Source of the DNA: Thalassia testudinum
Taxonomy: Eukaryota > Streptophyta > Magnoliopsida > Alismatales > Hydrocharitaceae
Reading direction: 5' to 3'
NCBI GenBank assembly: GCA_037157565.1
Contig: JAZHRO010000063.1
Location: 151,144,501 to 151,208,500, forward strand
DNA: 64,000 bases
Part shown: piece by piece, positions 48,311-57,757 of the stretch
Layout of the letters: every line of letters starts with the position of its first letter
Numbering within the stretch: position 1 is the first letter of the stretch
Notes under the pieces: model-generated
What the model was told of the DNA's origin: nothing
Seen by the model: only the letters and a program-made list of their open reading frames with translations
Database searches by the model: none
Position numbers and translations under genes: made by a program

Positions 48311-49543
48311 TCTAACTCACACTTCAATCAGAATTCCCCAAGCAAAACACAATTCAAAAAGGACCTTTTAGGTCTTTCCCAATTTAGGATTTTGATTTTA
48401 AGTCAGATTGCAGGTGACAATACAATTTGTTCAATCAATTTACGCGCCTATTGCCGACCTACGGCTCGCCTAAGAAGACCTAGTTGGAGCTTAGGTGTTC
48501 TTCCCTAAATCTCAAATGGTTAAGTAAATCCAAAGACGGAAGATCGAGGGATGCAAGTAGGCCTAAGCCTTCCTTTGAAGTTGTGCTTTCACGGTGCTTC
48601 TCAACTACCCCCAAAAATCTGTGACAGGGTATCCCCCTCTTTGGATTTACAAAACCTTTGATCTCAAGTTTTGAACACTTCAGAATCCAACGATAGGAGG
48701 GCCCTTGTCCTAGTATTTCCAAACCTAAGGAGTGTCTAGAAGCGTGCCGTGGTGCAAGTGAAGTAAGTGTGCATACACCGTAAAAGATTTTGAACTTTGA
48801 ATCGCACGCCAAGTTTGAAAATCAAATCCTTGGTTTTTAAAATGTCCCTCCTTTAATTAGTCCTTTTTCTAAAAAAAAAATGTGACCACTTGTTAGATTT
48901 ATTCAGTACAGACTTTGTGGTCTTTGAATTAAATCCCAAATGCAATGCGTGATCAAGAATAGGATGCAAAGTAAGAGAATGCGTACCTTGCCTCCAGCGA
49001 TCTACGATGCAAGAATGCACGCAATGCAGAGAAGTAAATCTAGAGGCTGCTCGTACAGACCTAAATGGTTCGTCCTAGGGCAGGCAGCTTCTAGCAGGTA
49101 GCTCATTTTTTTTTTTTTAGAACTACTTATGCTCAAGCAAATAAAAGTAATAAAAGAAACCTAAATCTAAAGAAAAGGGAACAGACTCCCAAAAATTACC
49201 CAACACGGGCCCAAAAAAAAATCGGGGAATAGACCCCTCAAAATATGCCCCAGAGCAAGGGTTTCAAACTAACTGCAATGAAAAATTAAGTCTACAGTCT
49301 TAATTCTAGTCTAATTAAACTAGCGACTAAATACAATGGTGTCTGTCGCATCCTCGTCCTTTTCCTCCGTTTAAAAATTGCTCGTCCAATTCTTGTCTGG
49401 CAACGTCATGGGTCGCCTCTCACAGTGGCTGATTCTTGCACAAATTTTTGTAGCACAGAAAAGAAAATAATAAATGGTCAAATCTCTGTGCAATTGACAA
49501 ATAATCAAAATAAAATTAGGCGAAATTATTGCGTCTGTTGCCT
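48311..49543 (-). other. Leader of A2
   Basis: Non-coding and parallel to A1 23815-25058. No gag is readable. Confidence 0.75.
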
Positions 49544-49561
49544 CCCTGGCAAAGGCGCCAT
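49544..49561 (-). promoter_or_regulatory. Primer binding site of A2 (tRNA-Asp)
   Basis: On the minus strand TGGCGCCTTTGCCAGGGA has three mismatches to the tRNA-Asp complement. It is more worn than in A1 and C. Confidence 0.8.
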
Positions 49562-49562
49562 T

Positions 49563-51313
49563 TGACTGGTCGATCTTTCGCTTTTAAGTTGGTTGCAGTT
49601 TAATGTGGTGGAAAAATTGACTGATAAGTATTTAAGAAGAAATAACCACTCGCAGAGGAGCGGGTCATATCCACAGGGAGGCACTGACGTATTAAAATTC
49701 GCAACAATTAAAAACATTCGTTCGTAGTTAGTTTGGACAAGAATCATGCCAAGATTGCCTTTAGATTAAGGTTTAAGCAAGAAACAATGCTGAAATGGAA
49801 ATTATGAGAAACTAGAGGATATTTTTCGCAATGTAGAATCAATAAAATATCATTAAAAAGTGACAATGGCAGAAAATGTAATTTCTAATTGATGGTTTAC
49901 TGTAGCAAAACAGGGGAATTTTTCCCCTTTGTCTTGCGCGACGAGGAGCGGATGGCCGGGCGCGGGAAGCTCGGAGGAGGTCCCTTGGACCAAGGGCTTC
50001 GAATCGGTGGTGGTGGTGAGTCGCGCGGCGGCCGGAGGTGGCCGGACGAGCTCCGGCGGAGGTGCTGTAGCCGGTGAGCGTGCGCGGCCTATTGGCGTGA
50101 AGTCTGCGGCGCACTGCTGCTGCGGGGGTGGCTGCTGCTGCTGGCGTGGGCGCTGTTGCGGCTGGCTTGGGCACGAGAGCGTTGGCGTGGTGAGCGCTGG
50201 ACTGCAGGCGCGAGGAAGAGGGCGCTGCAGGCGGTTCTGCAAGCGCGGGCGGAGGGTGCTGCAGGAGCGGGATCGGGTGCGTAAGCTGCAGGCGCGGGCG
50301 TGGCTGCTGCTGGTGGCGGGCGAGCAGGAAGAGCGGTTGGCGTTCTGCAGCTGCATGCGGTTCTGCAAGCGCTGGAGGAGAGCGCGGCGAGCTGAGGAGG
50401 GCGTGCATGGTTGGCGAAGGCTGATGGTGGGCGTGGGTGTGCTGCAGGCTGATGGGCGCGGGGAAGGTGGCGTGGGCTGATCTGCAGGCGTTGTTGGAGG
50501 ATGCTGCGGGCGACTCTATAGGTGCGGGAAGAGGGCGCTGTGTGGAGAGCGGTTGCGGGTGGACTTCAAATGGGTACGCAGGCGAGTGGGTGGAGGTGAG
50601 CGGGTAGCTTCAGACGTCCGGAAGATTTCCCAGACGTCTTAAGTTACTAAAGGGTGGTTGAATCAATAGCTGCGGTGGTGGTGGTTGGCGACGACGGTGA
50701 GGGAGATGCACGCTAAGGTGCTCATGGTGATGCGGACGAGCTCCGGATGGCGGTGTGGCCTGTCACACCACACGCCCACGGTGGTGGAGACTCGCCGCCA
50801 CAGTAGAGGCTGGCAGTATGGAGTGGAAGAGAGAAGGTCTCTCTGTACAGTGGTGGGTCGGTGGTGGAGGCCTCCCCAACTCGGCTGCCTCCCTGCTCCT
50901 TTTTTAGTGGCCTGCACAAGTTTGAAATCAGCTGCCCGACCAGATCCACCACATCCGCTCCACCTTGAATGGGTTCTTCACTGCAGCAGCCGGGCGTTGG
51001 AGCGGCAGCCAGCCCTTCCTGAAAGAAGAAGAATAAAGAAAATAATGATAAAATATTAGGGTAATTTATATATAGACCCTCAACTTCTAGGTTAATGAAA
51101 ATAATGTACCTAATTGGTTGTCTAATTAGATGAATGCTATTCTAAGCTAATTCTAAATGCACTTAAGATATGAATGCAATGCATGGATTATGTAATTAAA
51201 TTAAAACTATGAATTAATCTATTTACATCCTAATTTATGCTAAATAAATGTTAGAATTAACCTAATATGTAGGCACTTAAATACTTAAATAGCCCACAAC
51301 TATGGGCTAATCA
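49563..51313 (-). repeat. 5' LTR of A2
   Basis: On the plus strand it runs TGACTGGTCG to GGGCTAATCA. It has TCAGACGTCCGGAAGA and CCCAGACGTCTTAAG around 50609-50643. Confidence 0.92.
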
Positions 51314-52469
51314 GGAGGCAACAGACGTAATAGATTTACTTTATTGTTTTTAAATCTTTTGAGTTGCGAAATTATCTAATCATTTTTATTATTGTGCGAT
51401 GAATATGACATGGCGACGAGGCGCAGCAAAGCGACGACTTTGAACGTGAACAACGCGCATGGCGGAGACGATCCTTTTGGTGGACCTTGACACCACCTGG
51501 AGGATGACAACGGGAACACATGGGCCTTGATCCCTCGCATTTAGGCTTACGGAGAAGCCTATTTCTGATTTAGGTAGTAGGTCTTAGTTAGATTTAGTTA
51601 GATAAACAGTAGAATTTTAAATTACTGTCTTTTGGGCTCTTGTTGGGTATTTTTGGGAACGTGTTCCCATTTATTTAGATTATAGGATTATTTGAACTGT
51701 TTTGAGCTGCATTTCAGTTAGTTAGTCAGATTAGGTCTGTTTGTTATTATTATTAAAAAAAAATAAAATAAAATAAAAAATTCGAAATGCCTGCTAGAAG
51801 TTGCATATCTATAGGATGATCATCTAGGACTGAATGAGCAGCATCTAGTTTATTTTTTATTGCATTGCATTCATACACTGCACGAAGAAAGCTGGAGTAA
51901 GGTACGTCTTCTCTTGAGCATTAATTACTTGTCATGCATATGCATTGAACCTAAATCTAAGACCACTAAAGTGCTTGACTCAAATTAATTCAGTGGTCAC
52001 TTTAAACTAATCGGGACTGTTAAGAGGTTGGACTTTAAAATCTGTGATTGAAAATTGTGTGCAAAAGGATCCTGTTTGCAGAATTTCAAAAAAATCAAAA
52101 CACGATCGTATGCTTGCACACTTGAGACACTGTGCACCTCACATAAGGTCACTAGATAAATTTCTACCTCTCCACTTTTGCACCACAAGGGAAGTTAGTC
52201 GGAAATCAACAAGCTTATCCACCAAGTTACTTCGATTCCTCGTGTGTGGGCTCGATTCGAGACTTCCATCCCTTGCAAGTAGGTTATAGGCACCAGCGAA
52301 GGTTGACCTAGGAACCGTAATTTTTGCAAAACTTGTTTGGCCACCAACTAAACATATATCTCTAAGACCTGCAATCTACTAAAAACAGATCTCGTTGAAT
52401 TTGCGTTTGCTATGGCAATAGAACTCTTTAGGAAGTTTTCTGCTGAATCCTAAGAGAGTTAAAATTGTT
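51314..52469 (+). other. Leader of C, with a possible gag vestige at 51410-51490
   Basis: It continues the PBS-proximal sequence after A2. A short frame (MATRRSKATTLNVNNAHGGD, 26 codons, stop at 51490) is placed where Athila gag begins, and more stops follow. I read it as a possible gag start, not as a gene. The rest is non-coding. Confidence 0.5.
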
Positions 52470-54463
52470 TTGCTTAAAGAAATTGATTACTCTTACTCCT
52501 ATCATTCAGATTATCAGAATCAATACTTCCCATCTTTTAATCAGGATCCCATGCTTCGAGCATATCCATCCTTTGATGGGTACATTGACAATTCATGGGA
52601 TCATTATCATTCTTACCCTGGGAATACTGGCTTGATAACTCCCACTTTTGAGCAGAGCCTAGGAGCGGGATTTTCCAATCCTGAAATCCCTACTTCCATG
52701 CAAACACCCAACCCTCCCACCCTTCATGATTTTCCGTATCGAGGTTGGACCGATACCCCTAGGCAACTAGAGCCTGAAATTGACTATCCTCCCCAACCTG
52801 ATAATAGTAGCCTTTCCTCTTTTATGATAGAAATGCAAAAACAACAAAAGGAAATAATGGAATCAATGGGAGAGATGTTGAGGAATAGTCAACACTTAAA
52901 TGAAGAAATAAGACAACTTAGCTACATGCTTCCCAATAATCCTGATCCCTACCCAATAAACCATGATTATGAAAATAATTCTGAGGAACCTAATGACAAT
53001 AGGGATCCAATTTTAGGTAGCCATCACTTAGACTCTTCCAATGAGAACGGCCACTAGAGGATAATGATCATGGTGATTATCCACCTGAATTATATTGCAG
53101 TCAAAAGCAAGGGAAGATGGTATCTCTTGAGGACCTTGACCCCAATGATGGTATTCTCCTTACCCCTACCAACCCAGGTTAAGGTTATATTGTTCCTATC
53201 ACTTCCCCTCTTGATTATTTGGTGGAATCCCATTCTACTCTTAGTGAGCCTACTCTTGACCCTCCACTTAGGGAATCAACACCGACCATTCAATATTCTG
53301 AGGATTCAAATGCACCTAATGAAGGTGACCCTAAGGGAATAGAGGATGATCAATTCTGGTCTCAGGGATATGAAGAGTCTAATTCAGAGGATGAGGATGC
53401 CCCAATAGAGGAACCTGGACTGAAAATCTGGAGTGAATCACAGGAGAATTATTTATCATCTGATTATTTACCTCCTGAGGGTAGAAATAATATGATTAAA
53501 TCCAGATTCCTCCTTTCTTTTAAGAGTCATCCTCCATCAAAATAGGAGTTGATATTAGAGGAGGACGAACAAAATAATGAGAAGTCTATGGGAGACTCTC
53601 GGGGACAAAACACATCAATTAAGGATTTATACCCCGAGAAGAATGACGAATTCAATGATATAGGCTTCCTCCAAAATATTAAGACTGATCCTCCTTTAGA
53701 AATAATTAAGGATACTGATCCAACTCCTAATGAATCACATATACACCCCGACAAATATTCCAGTGAACCAAACGAATTTGGGGATGAGATGAATGATAAT
53801 GATTCTTACATTTTGACCCTGCCATCAAAAAATTGTAATTTGGAGTCTACCCTTGATTCAAATATGACTCCGATCATTAATCCTAGGCAGGATAACTGGA
53901 AGTTGTCTACTACTGTTAGGGAGTGTACACAATTCAAATCATTGTTGGAATTGGACCTAAAACCTACTAAGCCCTCATTGTACTTAACCATTACCTTCCA
54001 ACACTACAAACAACCCTTAAACTCCCTAACCGATCCTTGGCTCAGATCTCTGCTCATGTACATTCTTTCTGGAGACTATATTAGGCCAATACATCCTAGG
54101 GTAGAATGGCGAGTATGGATTGATGCTTGTACTTTTAGTCTCGCCATTCAAGGGTTTGAACTAATTATGTGTATATCTTTTAAAACCCGTCCTGCTCTGG
54201 AGGATCCTTGTTATCCTCCACTTATTCCGTTTCGGGAGGTCCCTTTTCATATTCCGTTTATTATTCCTAGACCTCCCAAGGTAGCCAACGAGATTTTCTG
54301 TTTTCATTTCTTCTGGCGAGCATTTGGAATTACATTGCATCATCAGCTCGCCAACATCTGTGGTTACCTATTTTCTAGGTCTGCGCTGTTACGCATATTC
54401 TTAGAGCTTAACCTTTTCTGTTTGGAACCTGACTTACAGGTTCCTTATAAGTCTGGCTGCTGA
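52470..54463 (+). pseudogene. Conserved ORF of unknown function, element C copy
   Basis: A frame of 195 codons (52470-53057; includes LGAGFSNPEIP, GWTDTPRQLEPEIDYP and SSFMIEMQKQQKEIMESM) is followed, after a stop and a frame change, by frames 53219-53545 and 53549-54463, which share one frame and are parted by one stop. Between them the translation still reads YPPELYCSQKQGKM and LEDLDPND, matching YPLELYWSQKKG and LEDLNPND of family A. The end has VEWRVWIDACTFSLA and RAFGITLHHQLANICGYLFSR, matching A. Order and spacing agree over the whole length although the DNA has diverged, so this is one protein family. No gag zinc knuckle or pol motif. It would have been about 660 codons. Confidence 0.75.
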
Positions 54464-56001
54464 CAGAAAATGCAACGCTTGTTGGGAGGCAACCCAGCAA
54501 ACTATGTCAGGTGATATTTTTCCTTTTTCCTAATGTTTTAATTTTACAATGGGGACATTGTAGGATTTAGGCATGGGGGAGTGCGTTTGCGTTTTAGGAA
54601 GTATTTATGCATTTAGGTTAGTTTAAAAAAAAAAATTTGAGCTGAATGGGTTAGTCCTTAGCAAAATACCTTTGTATTGGAGGTTCTTCTTTTGGAATTA
54701 TTTCTTAAGTTTAGAATTCAGTGCATTTATTTCACGTGCACGTAGATTTGGTAATGGATCCTTGAGGAAAACCAATGAGCATTTGTAAGTCTACTGAACC
54801 CTTAGACAGTTCATAGGGAGCCAGGCATACTATCTTCTAATAGATCTACCTCATATTTGTGAGAAGAAAGTAGAGAGATTACTGCTACGCTAAGTCTAGT
54901 GTAAGGACTCTTAAGTTTTGGACAATTAGATAGTGATACTTTAGAGTTAGGCGTAGTTTTCACTCTCTGTTCCTGTGTACATACTTTGAGTGAATTCTTG
55001 AGAGTCACCAAATAAGGCAGATACACAGAGATTGAGTCTTAATAAAGCTATAACTATGGTGGATGGTTACGACCGTCCTTCATAGAGTCCTCAGCTGAAG
55101 GAGGGTAATAGTTTCAAAGGTCAGAAATACGCCTGTCCTATCCATTCCTTCCCGGTGTCGAGAATAGGCACTTCCACCAAATAATCTACACAACTTCCTT
55201 TTGACCATCATCATCCCTAATAATGCCTCGTAAATAAAAGTTCGTATCGTGTTGTGTTGATTGAAAAAGAGACAAAAACAAGAAGAAATAAAATAAAAAA
55301 AAAGAGAGAGAAAAGAAGAAGAAAAAGAAGAAATAGAAAGAAGAAAAAGAAAAAATAGTTATATTACAAAAAAAAAGGTCCAAGTGTATGATGTAACATT
55401 GTTTCTGAGGCAGCAAAACACCTATCGCGTTCCACCAAATATGACCCATACCTACCTTCTAGTATTTCTGATGGCCTGAATACTGGTTGAGAACTCTTAC
55501 TTAGTTGTAGAGTTATTAGGATTTGAATTGAAGTGTGGATGCCATGTGAGGCCACTAAATAGTGAGTACAATTTCTAAATCTGGCGAGATTCGTGATCTC
55601 AGAAAGAAAGAAAAGAGAGTGCCCAGGAACATCAAGAGAGCACAGTTGTGTTGCCTTTCTCAGAGTTGACTTATCTAATAGTCTCGAGAGCTAGAGTCTG
55701 CAATACTAGACTATATGTAGCACCAGTTGAGTGTGTGCCACCAAATACAAATCCATTCAATTTGATATCTCCTACCTAAGGCAAACGCCAGGGTCAAATT
55801 ACAGATTATCGTTTGCTTTATCCCCGAGGGAAGTAGTTGCCTATCTCGACAAATTTTTTTGCCAAGGGTGATGTATGAACTCCCAATGCGAATCGAATCT
55901 TTCACTTGGATCTATTACCTAGGCTATCAACACTTCACATTTGTCTGGATTTCTAAAGTTTTTAAGTAAGAAAAGAAGAAATATTCTGATTATTTTTTAT
56001 T
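54464..56001 (+). other. 3' untranslated region of C
   Basis: It has GGGAGGCAACCC (54483-54494) and CAATGGGGACATTG (54547-54560) followed by TTAGGCATGGGGG, as in B and D. The TATCTCGAAG triple repeat is absent. Instead the word CACCAAATA recurs near 55013, 55175, 55435 and 55740 in otherwise diverged surroundings. There is an A/G-rich run at about 55290-55380. Confidence 0.75.
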
Positions 56002-56039
56002 TTTGCTAGGGACTAGCAAATCTTAGGCATGAGGGTATT
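56002..56039 (+). promoter_or_regulatory. Stem-loop and polypurine tract of C
   Basis: TTTGCTAG-GGA-CTAGCAAA (56002-56020) is a perfect 8-bp stem with a 3-base loop, followed by AGGCATGAGGGTATT next to the LTR at 56040. Confidence 0.82.
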
Positions 56040-57752
56040 TGATGAGTCAATTAAAATGGACTAATATTAAGCCTAAGTATCTTTAATTGTACAATTTAGG
56101 TATGTTAATAATGACAATTAAGTTGTAGAAGATTTGTACACCTCAAGATTTAGGTTATAACATTCTATAACTTAATGATTTTATTAATTTTATGTGCAGG
56201 TAATAAAATGCACAAAGAGCAAGGGTGGGGGGATAAATTTCCCCGAATAGCCGCAACTCTTTCCCCCCTCCCCCGTTGGACATTGGGGTGATCTTCTTCT
56301 TCCGCCACCTTTCTCAACAACTATGACTGGGGATTTGGGAAAATCCTTGAACTCACGTGCAAGGGAGAAGTTAAAAAGGAAGAGGAGGGGAGCAAAGAAA
56401 AGGTATGGATTGACGGGTCCTTCTTCCTCCCCCTGGGGGGATATCCTTCCTCTCCACTATGGAGAGAGTACGCACTGTGGAGAAGGCGTACCACCCCTGC
56501 AGCCACCGCGCCATCATCCTCCTAAGAGCCCGCAGGCGCAACACCAAGCCCTCCAGCGCCCCCTACTGCAAGCAGTTCTTCAGCCCATGTGCACACACGT
56601 GCCCCTGCAAGACACACGCAGCGCGCAACCGCACACCTTCCTGCCTTTCCAGCACCTTCACGCCTCTCCTGTGCCTCAACATAGCCCGCGTGTCTATCTT
56701 CCAGCGTGCCCCTCATCACCTTCCGCCCACGCCATAGCAGGTGCTCACGCACAAAGCCCGCGCCTCTCCTCCAGCGCACCCCAACCTCTCAAGCAGATGC
56801 CTGCGCCCTACAACTTCCCTCCGCAAGCTCCTGCCCGCTCGCCATCTTCCAGCGCGCGCACCAGCGCGCCCCACTGCTCCACCTTCCTGCAGACTGTCGC
56901 CCATCTCCAAGTGCGCTCCACCGCCGTCTGCAGGTGCTCTCAACCGCACGCCATCTCCAGCCACTGCAGGTGCTCTCCATCTGCGCGCATCCACGCCGCG
57001 CGCCTCCAACCACCTGCAGATCGCAACTTGCAAGAGCCTGCCTGCGCACCAGCGCGCGCGCGCACACGCTCGCACAGCTGCCGCAGCACCTCCGCCTTCT
57101 TGCTCCATAGGCTGGAGCTCCGGCCACCGCCGCCGGCTGCCTCCGGCCACCTCCGTCGCCGCCGTTGCCACCACCGGAGAGCTCTCGACCTGGCCGTCCT
57201 CTTGAGCCTCGCATCAACCCCATCGGTTCTCTCTCTCTCTCGCGAGGAGGAGAGAGGAAGAAAGCCCTATTTTCATCTTAATTAAAATTTACATTCAATG
57301 CCATTGCCACCAATTTGATTTTTTTATTATTATTATATTATGACAGAATTGCATTTAAACACTCATAGTTCTTTATAATTTCATGGTATTGATATTAACT
57401 AGTTTAAATATTGATTTTGGACTTAATTTAAGTACTAATTGTCTTTAGTACACATCAAGTGAAAACTACATGAATTCATCCTAAATTTATTAAGGATTTC
57501 TGTGAGGGAAAACTACACTTATACCCTTAACTTTTTAGGTTATTGCAAATCTACTTTCCTTCACATTTTAAGTCCGATTTGAAAAGGGATTTCGCACTAT
57601 CCGAAATAACATTAAATAATTAAGTATTGATTGCATCATTGCCTCCCTGTGGACATGACCCGCTCTTCTGTGAGTGGTTATTTTCATTATTTTTGATTAG
57701 TCGATTTTTCCACCACTTAATACTATAACGCTAAGTGAAAAGTCGTCTATCA
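56040..57752 (+). repeat. 3' LTR of C
   Basis: It runs from TGATGAGTCA to CGTCTATCA. It has the palindrome GGGGATAAATTTCCCC (56229-56244) around a TATA-like core. It differs from the left LTR by many substitutions and several indels. Confidence 0.88.
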
Positions 57753-57757
57753 TTGAC

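Larger units (their letters stand above)
35254..51313 (-). mobile_element. Complete non-autonomous Athila-related element A2, interrupted by a Sirevirus array
   Basis: It lies on the minus strand. LTRs are 35254-36994 (3') and 49563-51313 (5'); the target copies are GGAGG (35249-35253 and 51314-51318). Without the Sirevirus array it is about 7.9 kb, like A1. Primer site, leader, ORF, three-repeat block, stem-loop and polypurine tract are all in the order found in A1. Confidence 0.94.
33604..57752 (+). mobile_element. Complete non-autonomous Athila-related element C, interrupted by A2
   Basis: LTRs are 33604-35229 and 56040-57752; the interior is 35230-35253 plus 51314-56039, about 8.1 kb in all without A2. 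The target copies CTGAT (33599-33603) and TTGAC (57753-57757) differ at two C/T positions. It has a tRNA-Asp primer site, a conserved ORF related to family A, a polypurine tract and no pol. The right LTR is about 90 bases longer than the left through small insertions. Confidence 0.88.

Noticed and set aside
33887..57285. Long ORFs of 311 and 320 codons inside the two C LTRs (33887-34822 and 56323-57285)
   Set aside because: They share a start but a one-base difference in a C run (near 34108 and 56560) puts the rest in different frames. The region is GC-rich and open in several frames, so no protein is conserved.
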